Part shown: in pieces, positions 30,301 to 42,900 of the stretch
How positions within the stretch are numbered: position 1 is the stretch's first letter
How the letters are laid out: each line of letters begins with the position of its first letter
NCBI GenBank assembly: GCA_035582835.1
Contig: JAYKAV010002497.1
Span: 949,029-1,013,028, forward strand
Length of the DNA: 64,000 nucleotides
DNA from: Phoebastria nigripes
Taxonomy: Eukaryota; Chordata; Aves; Procellariiformes; Diomedeidae
Direction of reading: 5' to 3'
The notes under the pieces: model-generated
Databases searched by the model: none
What the model saw: only the letters and a program-made list of their open reading frames with translations
What the model was told of the DNA's origin: nothing
Program-made: the position numbers and the translations under genes

Positions 30301-33300
30301 AGCCTCCTGACCCTATGTGACGCAGCGGCAGTCACGCTTCCGTTAAGTGCTACAGCATCCCAGTGTTCCTACAATCACAAGCTTCTACAAACATTCAGTT
30401 CAAAGTCATATGTATTTTACCTACATAGATGAAGCAGACTGTCCTTAACTAATTTCACCAACTGAATACAAACTACAAACAAGTAGGTGACCGTGCCGTT
30501 ATCAGGCATTTACTGAGTGTGCCCACTGTGCCAGGGGAATACATTATTTCATGTGTTCCATAAAAATAAGCCATTAAGCCAGTCCTGAACACTTCAGTAA
30601 GTTGTCTCTCTTGCCAAATGGCCTACAGACCAAGAAAGCCATAGTTTCTGCATCAGTTTAAATATGCTAATACCAATTTGCACCTATTAGTTGCTGTATG
30701 TTTGCAAAAAGTCACCCAAGTGTAACATCAATAATGTACTTTGTTAAATAAATAATCTGTGATTAATTTGTTCCCTAGCAATTGTCCCTACACAATGCAT
30801 ACTCCATTAATGGTGCCCCAGAAAACATAGAAGTGTTTCCTCCTATTGCTGCTCCCAAGTCTAGCTAAAATATGAACTACTTCTGAAGAAGTTGTGCATG
30901 GATAATTCAACTGTTAATCCCGTCCTGTTGCAAGGCTGTAAAAAGAAATTCCAATTAAGTCAAACATGTTATCTTGATCTCCAACAGGAAAGGAGAATTA
31001 AAAATGCACAATGCACATAGATTGGGAGGGGAAGAAAGGACAGAGCGTGACATCTAAAAGAGGGCTGCAACCATGAAAGCAAACTTTCTCTCTGGAATTT
31101 CCTTGGTACCCAACTTTTAGGAGTGCTGCAATGTAACGGTATCAATCAGCAGAAATGGCAATTATTCAGCCCTTCTAGAATTCAGGTCCTTATCTCTGTG
31201 CTTCCACTTCCGTAACTGTGAAATCAGAACTAATGTTCAACTATTTCAGAGGCTGGACTTGGCTTCATGCATACCTTAACTGAAGTGACCGGACCTGTAG
31301 ATACCTTCTTCACATCATCTTCTTCCTAATTCTCCCTATTGCATCTGTGACAAACTACTGCTTTTATTTGTAAGCTACATACATGCAAGTGCTCTATAAT
31401 CATTAAATGATCATCTCAAGAATCCTTTGAGGGTGATTAATTCTGTAAAAGAATCACTTTTGTACTTACAATCACTCTTGCATCAAAATGTTCTACTTAC
31501 CCAGGAAATGAAAGGAAGAGAAAAATCTAGATTTAAACAGGCGCTATTTATTTTGAAGAAATTCCAATACTGGTATCACCCCTATTTTAATAAACATACT
31601 ATATGCATTACAAGGAACAATGCATTGTTATGCACATGCAAATTTAGCACCTTTTCTGTCCTACCCAACAGCAGTGTGTACCTTCCCAGTATATTTAGAC
31701 ATTCATTAAGCACAGGCTCCAGAGAAGGAATGCAACCAAAACTTCCAAGAACAGGCACTTTGTTTCACATCATTTTCTCAGCATTCCCTTATTGAGTTTA
31801 TAAAGCGGTATTGTTAACAAATCAAATTTGTTATAGGAAAAAAAGCAACCTTTTTCTTTCACAGCCTCTCTCTCTTTTTAGTACTAATGAGTAATTTTTA
31901 GACGTCGGTGCTAAGAGACAACCCCCCACAATTCTTCATTTCTGCAACTGCCAAACTCTTATTCAAGAAGCAGAAACAGTAAATTGTATGGTAACATTTT
32001 ACATTGATTAGGTATTCACTACCTGGCAAACCAGTTTCAAATCCTCAGTTTCTTGAGAGAAGGGGCAGAAAATCATTGAAAAGCTACATTTGTACTGAGG
32101 CTCTCCCACCCCCCCAAAACTACTGTACCTCTGAAGTATCTTCATATGATTGAAATGATTTGCTGCTGCCTTGCTTAAAAATGGCAAGATTTTAGCAGAG
32201 TCTGCTCTGCTATTCAAGTGTTTGCTGCATCAGTACAATGTCTATGTGTGCACCTCAAAGGATCAAATCAAATTCAAAGCACCTGAAATCCCACTAGAAA
32301 AAAAACCCAACCGTATTTCAGAATTCTAAACAAAATACTTATAGTGTGTTAGCGAATAAAGTTTGTTAAAGCAAGAGACACAGATGCCATTTGAGCTATG
32401 AAAGCATTTTTTGATTGATGTGATTAATATTTTTAATAATTGCCTATGATATTTCTACAGCGAGACCGCACCTTCTACTTTCAACTAGTTTAAAAGCGTT
32501 TGACAGAAACCTTAGGAATGTCAGTTAACATCACTATTATCAAGCAGTATTAGTAAGATTTTTATGTTTATTTTAAGAATATAATAATTGACTTAATTTT
32601 TAAAATGTAATTCTGGTTTTAAAGAGAAACAACCACATTAGATTTTTGCATCAAGAAAAGTCAGTCAACTCTGTAAATACATCTCCTGTTAGTTCAGCTT
32701 TCCTCCTGACATGACAGACACTGCCTTTTGTTGTACTTCCAATAAGTAAAAGATAACACATCTTTTGACATCTTTGCTGTCTGTCTTCAAAATTCATAGA
32801 TAATGGAAGGAAGAGAAAGCACAGCTCTGAGTAGAGACTGTGAAGGTTTTCTGCTTTGGAACATTATAAGCATTGTCTTTAATGATGAAAGAGATGACTT
32901 AAAGAATAAGGTTTGAAGAAGACAAGTTACAGCATGTTCCCATTTCATGCAATAACTGTGTATGGCTCCTTCTGGTGAGCGCTTCTGAGTCTGTGTGCTC
33001 TGCCCTGAGCACATGTACCAACAGCCTTGGCCAAGCAGGTGTCTTCTTATAAATGCCAGTTACCTTACACGTGAGTGTCTGCAGGTTAGAAAGCTTTCAA
33101 CAATATGGTACATCATGTGGCTATACATACAAGGGCAGATACCTTCAAATGAGGAGGGCACGCTTAAGCTATATAAAAAAGGTTTTATGATGGAAAAATC
33201 ATTATAATTTTCATTAGAAAACTCCTGCAAGTTCTTTTTCTGTTGCCTATATACCTACAATATGTCAATAGTAGATGACGTTACAGACGACCACAGTTAA

Positions 33301-36300
33301 GTTCTGCTGAAAGTCAGTAATTAGAGCCATATCTGATTAATTATCAGAAGCACAATGGAGTGCTGAGCAGTGCAGTCTGATTCTTGAGCTGTTAAATTAG
33401 TAAACTGGAGGACAAGACACTGATACGCGCACGCTACGCGGCAGACTGACACTTGAGGTAAAATTTCTGCAAAGAGCAGAAATAAACTGAATCCTAGCAC
33501 AGAATAAAAGTGTTATCTCATCCGGTGAGGATGACTCTAGACTAATTTAGATGAAATTTCGATTTGAACAAGTTCACACATCCATTCTTTTACTGGGCCA
33601 CATCATTACCTCCTATAAATTCATGTAGCTGCACTTTAGCTGTAACTGAGCCCAGCTGAGTTACACCAGGTGACATTAAGGATGTTATGGTTGCAAGACA
33701 CATTTTCAAAGTCAGAAAATAAAAAGTACATTTTAGTAGCTGACCCAAATCATAGTAAACCACAGTACACAAATATCCCTTAAAAATATGACCGGATATC
33801 AGATTTTCTCATGCCGTTACTAATGGGAGTCACTGCCGTAACAAAAGTTATTCCAGTCAGTAAGTTCCCAGCATGTGCTGTCACTGAAATCAATCCTCCA
33901 CAACAGTGACAAATATTTACCTGTATATCCCCACCTTTCACTTTAATAATGAACATAACATAAGTATCTGGGTGACAGAAAAAATGAAAAATGTATAATC
34001 TAGGGTGATATTTTATTTGCTCATCAGAAAGTTACTCACCCCAGCCAAGAAGAATTTTACAAGGTGCACATAAATATTACACATAGCCTAATATGACACC
34101 CTAATCCTCTAAAACAGCTTTCTCAGGGCCACATGATGGATCATATTATTGTTAAATTCCAGTGATCCAGGTGCATTTCATTTCTTTGACTTTCATTGGA
34201 AAGCCATTAACAAAGTATGTGATAGGATACATGGTTTTCTATCAGATTCAGCATATCAGAAGTATGAAGTTGCCCCTTCCAATCCCCACACAAGACTTTT
34301 AGTCAGAAAATGCAAGTCCTATCGCAGTTTCTAAATCAGCTTCAAAGAAACCCCCAAACCTAATCAACTCCAAGCTCGTTGCAGTCTTCACTAGAGCAGC
34401 AGCTTATAAAACCTTACAAAAATCATCCGGGCTTTTTTACATGCATCTGTGAAAATGGCCCAAAGCACAACAAATATTGTCTTTAGTAATGCATAGGGTT
34501 CTTTTGCTTAAGATAGAAGATCAGCTTAATTTTGGGGTACTCGCCATTTTTTCTTCAGCTTTGTCCAGGCAGCAGTTTTCCCAACAAACGGTAGTGACCA
34601 AAAAGCTATTCACAGACAAGTTACCTCACAGAAAACTGCAATGTCTGTGGCCCAAATTCCAAGTGCCTGGGCGGCTAACAGAGAAAGCAGCCTCAGCAGA
34701 ACTGTCTCTTCCTCTCCTGAGATTAGAATCCTTCAAATCACAGTAGGATACTTCATTCTTGCAATTTCTTTATTTCAGGCTATATCAGTGGGGAAATGCC
34801 CTTTCACAGAAGAGCCAACAAGACCTCTTCATCAGTTACATCTCTGAAATAAATTTAAACATGATTTACACTTATTCTGTCCTTTTAATGATTTTTTTCT
34901 TCCAAATAAAAACTAGTTCTCTGTTTTTAATTTCCATTCACAACCATTTCTGCTCCATTGCTAAAAAGAAACTACGGTTGAAAGGCACTAAACAAGAAAA
35001 TTCACCATAAAAAGTGCACATGGACAAAACATGAAAAATATAAATAATAAAATAACCACAGGACTCATACAGTCTGAAGTACAGGCTAAAATTGAATCTC
35101 CAGTTAATAATGAACGTGGTATCACCTTAAATGATTTTCAAGCACAAAAATTTTGAGCAGAGTAATTCCTTAGCACAACCCTAAAAAAATGGTATTCTCA
35201 ACAGACACAAAACAGTGTCAGTGAATTCAAGTCAACTACAAAATAATTTTTTAAGCCTGAGTTGTTGCAGGTTTATAACCAGAATTACACAGTGGGACAC
35301 AAAAGTGTCCGGTCCCCAGAGTCTAGCCAGTAAGATGTCCACAGAGATACTCCCATGATAGTTTTCTGTAGGATATATTTTTCTTAATATTCTTAATCTG
35401 GACCCTCATCCTGCAAAATAATCATGCTTACAGGCTGCCTATTGCCTCAACAGCAATATGGAATTCAACAACTCAGCAACATGGAATTCAAAAAACACGA
35501 TTCATGTGCACCAAAAGTAAACTCGCATATTGTTAACATGCATATATATGTGCATTTCCTAAATATTTTGAGGTTGTCAGATTTATCTGTTGTCTTTAAA
35601 CAGTAAAAATGTAAAGACAAACCACAGCATAACGCTCTTACATTCTTTCCCTGTATTGTCTGGGAAAATCATGGAATACTCCCCATTTTGTAAAAAAGGC
35701 ATTTCATTCTAACTGCCCATAAAACATTCAGCAATGCTTAGACACGGAGCTCTGTAGCAGTTTCATCTGTTTACATAATCACTTGACAAAGCCAATGACA
35801 CTACACTAACCCAGAACTACAAAGAAAATAAGTTAAAAAAGACCAGCTTGACATACTACACACGTTCAGTGTTTGCTGGCTAATGCAGGATCTCAGCATG
35901 CATTACACAACAGCAGTCCCTGCACCTTTTTGTAGCATTTCGACAAGGTCAAGAGAATCCAATCAGCTCCTGGCATCTTCTTGTATTCACTGCAGTATGA
36001 TCTTTATAATTACTTATCCAAAAATCCCTAGTGATCGCTCAACATCTAACGCTCAACTCCTTTCCTACTCCTTGTGCCCTTGTCACACTAATGAACAAGC
36101 TTTTTCTTCTACAGTTGTATAAACTATTCTAAGTTACCAATAGTCATCCTTCTATTTGCATGTATGAGTCAGCCATCCAGAAAGAACAATATATTGATTT
36201 CTAGAAAAAAAGGATACATGCAGAACTGCAACCTAGGGTGGCTATTTTTAAGCAAACAAACTGCTGATTTAGTGAAAGCACCAACTTGTCTGTCAAAACA

Positions 36301-39300
36301 AACTCTTACTAAAACTTTAAGAGTTCCTTCTGAGAAGCCATTCAGAGTGATTTTTCTTCTATCAATGTCTTCTGCAATTTTCTTACAATTAGCAAAATAC
36401 ATTTAGCAGAACCTAAGGCAAATTTAGTAACAGAAATACAACTTGCACACAAATGGTAGATATTTAAGTGGTAAAGAAAGCATCTTCAATCACTAAAATC
36501 TTTTCTTATAAAGCTGGCTTTAAAAAGTAGCAAACTAATGAAATCCCTAAAAGTACTACCGCAGAACACTCAGATGCAAAATCATATATAGGAACCACAG
36601 GGTAATGCAGGATTTCCAGAACATCCAGCAAGACCAAAGTTAAAACATCAACATCCATAATCCCACTGCTTACTTTTCTGTTTAAAAAAAGGGATAACTA
36701 TTTGCTATCTATCCACTGTGTTAGGAGCAACTAACTCCTGACACTGTTTGTGTAGTTAGGAAAGAACATCTCACTGGCTCTACAGTTATATGGAAGAGGT
36801 CTTCTAGCAAAGTAAAGAATTGAAATAAAATGAAAAACTTGACTAAGAAGGCTATCTTTCTATGCTCAAGGTTTACCTGATCACCTCCAGGAAGCAAGGA
36901 ATTCTTCTGCAATATATAGAAGCGCTCAGTTTGTTAAGTGCATGATAGGTTTTCCCATTTTCTTCTGAAACTTCATCTATTAGTTATTGCCAGAGGCAAT
37001 AACCAGTTGAGGTTAATAATGAATACGTAAACAACCTGGCCTCCTGCACCAATTCAGTAGCATCCCAGTGTCCCTAAGTGCAGCATACTTGACAGTGAGA
37101 AGGCTATTTGCAATTAAATTTTTAAGCCATCAAAATGAAAAGCATTACGTGCATTTCTTACACTAATATATGAATTTGCCTACTAACACTGAGGATTTTG
37201 CATAGCAATGAGGCAGTTTAAGTAAATGGCTCCTAGGCTCAAGAGATCACATTGCTTGTTGTCCCTATATTTTAATTAAATGATCAATTTAGAATTTCTA
37301 CTTGCTTCATCTTGTACAAGCAAAGAATTCAAGGAAATTATACACACGTGTATGTGCCCTGCCTATTGCCCAAAATGTTTTGCTTGCTCTTTAAGAATAT
37401 CTCACCTGTACGGGGATTTCTACCTATCAAAAGAAAAAGAAATGAGATTCTGAAACAACTACAATGAAATTAGGTACCTAATTACCACTGCAATCACACT
37501 GCAACTATGACCCTCAATGTTTATAAGTTCTTATAATTGAAATACACATCAATAACCATACAGTTATACCATCTTCAAAACTTTGACTGCACCTCCTCTG
37601 TTTTTTGGTGGCAGCCAAAAAACTAACAAAATGCTGGGCATCGTGAGGAAAAGTACTGAGCCCATCACACAGGGTATTGTTTTAGCACTACATAAAACCT
37701 GGATGGGCCCACCTCTTGACTACTATGAGCAGTTCCGGTCTCAGCTCAAGAAGGGCAGTTCAAATGGTGAAGTGAATGGAGCTACCACTATTCAAGAGAG
37801 GCAAAAAAATGTCTGGGACTGTTTGGTTTGGAGAGGAGGAGCGTGGGGGAGGCTACAATTGAGATTTACAACATGATGAAGGGACTAGATAAATTCAATG
37901 CAAAACCTCCCCCTGCAATATTAGATCTAGGGGGCAGTCAGAGAAAGCAACTAACATTTTACAACAGGCGAAGGTGTACACTGCAGAGGATACATGCATG
38001 TATGGTGTCCCTAATGAAGCAGCTGTGGCTGGTGGCAGAGAACACGAGGGGAAGCAAGTGGCCGGGTTAGTTGCCCTAAATTGCATCTCCTCTCTCCATT
38101 GCCTGAGACAGATCGCTGGGCTGGGCAGGCCATTAGTCTGACACACTACGGCATTTCTTATGTTTTTGAAGATCTCCATTATACTTTGTAAGCCTAATGG
38201 CTAATTTCTTAGTTTCTTCTTACTGTTAAGAAAAATACACAATGCTTGGTGAGCAAAGGGGCTTCTACAGCATTTTTGAATGGTGCATTGCACTAAACCA
38301 ATATGTGGGAAAAAAATGTAGTTGTGAAGTTGGCTCTTGCGACTCAGGCAGCCCTCCTCTGGGGCAACAGCGTCCTGCTAAGGACAGGGCAGACAGCTGG
38401 GGGTTAACAGCGTCACCCAGCCAATTTAATCTGCTACACCAGACGCAGCAGTAGCTACTTAGACATTTCATGAATTAAGACCTCAGAAATCATCACTGCA
38501 ATGAAATCTGATTTGTTAATTTGTAAATTATTTTAAAAGGCAGAACCTCAAATAGCTCAAATTCCCCTTTGACAAGACTGTCACCTGTCGCATCCTCAGT
38601 GCCACCCTCAGACATCTCTGGGCTTCTCTAAGGTCTTTTAGACCATCTGAACACTAATTAGCTTATCATAGCTACGCTAAATTCTAAAATTTGCATTTCT
38701 GAAGTTAAAGGCATGGAGCTAATTTGCATGAAGCTAATCTAATCATGCAATGTAACTAGACTTAAGTAGCAGATAATAATGCCTGAAAAATGAACTACTG
38801 CACATATTGCATTGCTACAAAGCTTAAAGAAAACAAACATCAGGGATCACATAAAACCAAGCAACAGCTGTTGCACAAGGGGGGAAAACAACCTCTTAAA
38901 CTGAAGAAGAGGAGAAAGATGAGTAAGTTACACAGTGAAAGCCAGACAGATTAAAAAAAAAAAGTAGCCATATATCTTCTTGTCTTCTTTAACTCTCACT
39001 GGCACTTCAGTAGATGTTCTGGGGGAAAAAAGGGAAAAAAAAGCTTTAATTTGCTCTTTTAAATATATATATATGGTCCTGGATATATGTTTATCATGTG
39101 TTTGACGTGGAGAGTACGAGAGACTTCAGTCCCTGAATTTAAAGGCCTACACGTTTTTTCATAGTGCTCTAGGGATAAACTGGCACTACTGTCACAACCG
39201 ACAGAAACTCTTCCAGCCCCGCAGCTCAGCTCTTTCCGTCAGTCCAAGCCAGCGAGATGACAGGCGCACACCCCGTAAACACCAAACGCCCCGCTCCCCA

Positions 39301-39717
39301 CTCGGATCACACCACGTTAGGGCTGATTCCCTCTCCTCCGGGTACACGGGGCGGGCCCCCCGCGAAGCCCCGGGGCCGGCCCTCGCCCCGCAGGGCGCCA
39401 CGAGGCTCGGGCCCTCGCGGGGAGGCGGCGCGGAGCCGCCGGGCCAGCGTCGGCGCCAGGTCGCCGCGCTCCTCGCCAGCCCCAGCGGCCTGCGGAGGGA
39501 CGACGCCCGAGCGCAAGCGGCACGGCGGCTGCCGGGGGGCTTCACCCGGCCTCGCTGCAGGGACGGGCGGCCCGGCGGGGACGGCGCCGCCCCAGCTCCG
39601 CGCCTGGACACCGAGGGAAGGGCCGCGGCGCGGGCGGCGGGGGGGACGCTGCTCGGGGAAGCCGCCACCCCTCCGGCTCCGTCCCGCCGCCGCCTCCTCC
39701 CCGCCTTCCTTCCTTAC
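27309..39717 (-). other. NMNAT3: NMNAT3 intron 1 (predicted)
   Basis: This 12.4-kb stretch lies between the predicted non-coding first exon and the first coding exon. It would use donor CCG|GTAAGG at 39717 and acceptor CTTTAG at 27310-27309. It contains the old CR1 relic at about 37606-38169 and short AT microsatellites (near 30005 and 39062). No other exon is recognisable on either strand. Confidence 0.6.
37606..38169 (+). mobile_element. Old CR1 LINE relic (end of reverse transcriptase ORF plus 3' tail)
   Basis: Translated pieces on the plus strand resemble the C-terminal part of CR1-type ORF2. One reads LGIVRKSTEPITQGI then LDYYEQF; a piece in another frame reads EIYNMMKGLDKFN. The fragment has at least one frameshift, near 37830-37860, so it is dead. 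It ends with the CR1 3' signature: a TGGGC segment, ccattagtctgacacactac and ggcatttcttatgttttt near 38130-38169. This tail resembles old amniote CR1 families rather than the ATTCTATG-tailed avian ones. The orientation is opposite to NMNAT3. Confidence 0.75.
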
Positions 39718-39910
39718 CGGGGCTGAGCCGGGCCGGGTCGGCCTCCGCCGGGCCCGCTGCGGCCGTGCAGGACAAGCGCGGGAGCGCTGCGGGGTCGGCG
39801 GCTGCCTCCCCCTCCCCCCCCCCAGCGCCGCTCGCCCTCGGGGCTGGCTCCGCACTGCCACCTGCTCCTGCCAGCGCTGCGCCTGGGAGGTGGCGATTTG
39901 TCCTTCAGCA
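39250..39910. promoter_or_regulatory. NMNAT3: CpG island, likely NMNAT3 promoter
   Basis: GC content and CpG density jump sharply for about 650 bp, with GCGGCG, CCGGGG and GGGGCC blocks in otherwise AT-rich DNA. It is the only such island in the window and lies 12 kb upstream of the NMNAT3 start codon, where a first non-coding exon is expected. Long open frames on both strands reflect the shortage of AT-rich stop codons and are not genes. Such islands often fire both ways, so a divergent non-coding transcript on the plus strand is possible. Confidence 0.8.
39718..39890 (-). other. NMNAT3: Predicted NMNAT3 non-coding exon 1
   Basis: Inside the CpG island the minus strand shows AGCCCCG|GTAAGGAAGG, a near-perfect donor with its GT at 39717-39716. 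No ATG occurs on the minus strand between 39718 and about 39900, as expected for a leader exon. The transcription start is not determinable by eye; 39890 is a guess at the island's upstream edge. Splicing to 27308 gives an untranslated leader whose first AUG is the tiny reading frame next to the main start. Confidence 0.5.
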
Positions 39911-42900
39911 AGCAGTTAGGCGTCCTCCTCTTGTTAGAGAGCAGGGAAGTTGATGTTTTAACTCCTTTCTTCACCTGAAGGTGACGTTCCAAACTTCTGG
40001 CTTCCTGCTGTTATTTCTGTTTTTAAGGATGGGCTCTGCGGCCCCAGGGTTGTACTTTCGGGGTGGCGAGGTCGATTTGCAACTGAAAATGGTTTGTGAG
40101 TTCTTGTGGCTTTCTCAGAGGCTTGGAATAAGGAAGCTCAGCTTTCTCTGTTTGATGAATAGCCTCATAGAGTCACCTTCTTCTCCATCAGCTATTGAAT
40201 ATTTTGCAAAATACACAGATGTCATAAAGTGTGTGTTAAATAGAGTCTAGCAAAAAGTAAAGTCTGGAGAGTTTTAAGTCATTTGCTTATTCTCTTTAAT
40301 TCTTAGGCATGTAAAATCCAGTTTCTTGAGATGTCAGAATGTCACCAGCTAGTTTTAGAATCTACCCAAAACCTCCTAATTTTTATATGTTAAAGGGAAG
40401 CACAACTATTCCTCTTGTCTGACACTGTGGTAAAAAATTAATAGGATTGTGGATTGTATTTTTAAGCTTTACTGTGTAAAAAGCACATGCAAACAGTAAA
40501 ACTGCAGTGCTGCATGGAGGCCCTGAGCTGTACTTCAGTTCTTTGGCTGGCCCTGCCGAAGGCTGGCCGAGGGATGGTTTCAGCATTTGGGTCTTTGGCT
40601 TGTGACTGGGAGCAGGGTATGTGCTTTTTAGGCATAGCTTTAGAAAGTCTGAAATCATAAATTAGACTCCCAAGACAAGGCACAAGCTTAAAAAAGAAAT
40701 GATCCAGGTAAGTATATAAAGTATCGTGTCTTCTGCTTTTAAGCATATATAGATGTGTTTTGGGTTTTTCTCCCTAATGCTAAATTTCTCAGGCAAGCAG
40801 ATGATCCCTGGAGCTGGTACTTTAGGATGATAAAAGTGGCAGTGTGGGCAGTGCTGAAATTGTTGTTTACCTGTGTGTGGCTAGGTATTTCTCCATGACA
40901 TTTCCTTGCTTTTCTCTGGTCCTACCCTGTTCCCATGAAGTTTTATTTTAGAATACAACTTATAATTTAAGATGGTAGGGAAATACTATTGTTAGTGGTG
41001 GAGTGATTTTTTTCATCTTTTAATACAGGAAAAATGTTGGACAAAAAGACTACACAATTTCTTGCATGTAAGCAGCCTAGACTATAGGTGCTCAGGCTTT
41101 AAAATCCTATGGGATTATATAATGATGAAAAGCCAGATAGGCAGTTTTGAAATTAACTAATGTGTATGTATAAATAGTCTTTATTGTCAAGGGGTCTACA
41201 ACGTTACAGAAACAATAATTCCCCCAACTCCCTTTGAGGGAGAAGAGTCCATTTTTAAAAACTTGATGAAGCTGACATCCTAGTGCATAATGGATCGATT
41301 ATTTTTGCTGACCAGGCTGACTAAACATATAAAGCTTATTCTGAAAATGAGTAGCTAGAATTAAAACCTCCTCTTTGTAGATTTTGAATTACTGTTATGT
41401 GTTTTGGGAATAAATAAGGTTCCCTATAAAAGGAAACATTGTGCTTCATTTACAAAAAAGAAAACCAATCCAAAGATTAAATCTTGTGCGTCAAGCTTGA
41501 AAACTAAGGGTGAGCATCTGAGTTGGCACAAATCAACGTGGCTCCACTGATCTCAATAGGAACTGTTCTATGCTAGCTGAGGATCTGTCCTTCACCATTT
41601 TTGTTGTAAACTGGCTCATAGTTGTAGTAATAAGCATTTCTTGCTTGTTGCCTTTAAACATAAGCTTTCAGTTTCAAATTAGAGTTTTTAAGAAACAGTT
41701 TAATAAATAAAATGCTTTTTGAAGTGAGTTGTATCTAGAATAATTTGCTAACGGTAAACAAATGGAGCAGTAGGTCTGATCCTAAACTGTGTTCTCCATT
41801 GAGCCCTCTTGAAGTGGATGAAATTGCAAATCATGCCTGAAGTGCAGTAAAAGAGATGATATGGGAAGAGAGGAGTATCAGACAAGAAAGTGTGCAAGAG
41901 CGAAGCACTGAGATGCCACGCTGCAAGGGAAGAACAAACGACCACAGAAAAGTTCCAAGATGATTATGAAAGATGAACTAATTAAAACCTGTCTTCCAGC
42001 AATTAAATTAAGACAAAGTTACCACTACAAAATCATGTAACATTCTGACAATTACCTAAAGCTAGTGGTAATCACTGGACCAGCTTCTGCTTTTTATCAC
42101 AGTAGTCTTACTTTCATGGGTTTCAATTCTGGACTAGTTCCAGTGGGAGTTTGGAGCAACAATACTATTCTGTTACTCTTCTATTACTATTAAGTAAAAC
42201 ATAAGTTAGAATACCCATGTCAAGGTGTAAAATGATGAGTATGAAATTCCAAACCAAAGTTGTTCCAGATGCTGTGAGTCGGTAGCTGTACGAAACTTTG
42301 GCATTCGCTGCAGTTCTTGAGACACAAAGCTCCCAGGGTCTTACATCAGTTATGCACATCAAGGGTGTAGAATTAGGCCTTGTAATTGTAAAATCTGCCA
42401 AAACAGCAGCATGGCAAGTCAGCACAATCTTTTAGTTCTTGGCATCTGGCCTTTACTGATGCGTAGTTCAGAGCTGAAAAAAAATCTATTGGGAGGAGAT
42501 GGAGAAGAGAAACATGAGAGAAGTGTTCATTAACCTTTACCCTCCATAACAGAATTGGAAAGCATTAGCTTGAAGTCTTGGCTTGGACAACAAGGCAATC
42601 ATTCACTCAGCTTAATCTATGAAGTAAATACACAAGCTTTTATTTTTAAATTACTTAAATGCTGCAGTTACGGTTAGTTTGAACATTGAATCAAATATTA
42701 CAAATACAGGTGGACAGGAAAATTTTAACTTCCTGTAAATGAAAATCATTCAGTTGCTTGATTGCTATTAGAATTAAAGGCAAACATTAGCAAATCCATT
42801 ATTACTGAGGCAAGCAGTAGAAATCAAAAGGCTAAAATGCAGTACAGAAACAAAGCAAAACAGGCTCCAGCGTGCTATATTCCTCTGAAGCTGCAGAAGA

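Noticed and set aside
31427..31795. 122-codon plus-strand frame in predicted NMNAT3 intron 1
   Set aside because: No family resemblance and no promoter or splice context; chance frame.
39192..39919. Overlapping open frames of 68-220 codons on both strands
   Set aside because: They lie in the CpG island, where stop codons are rare. At least the minus-strand frame ending at 39542 begins at TTG and not ATG. The Arg/Pro/Ala/Gly-rich products match no family.
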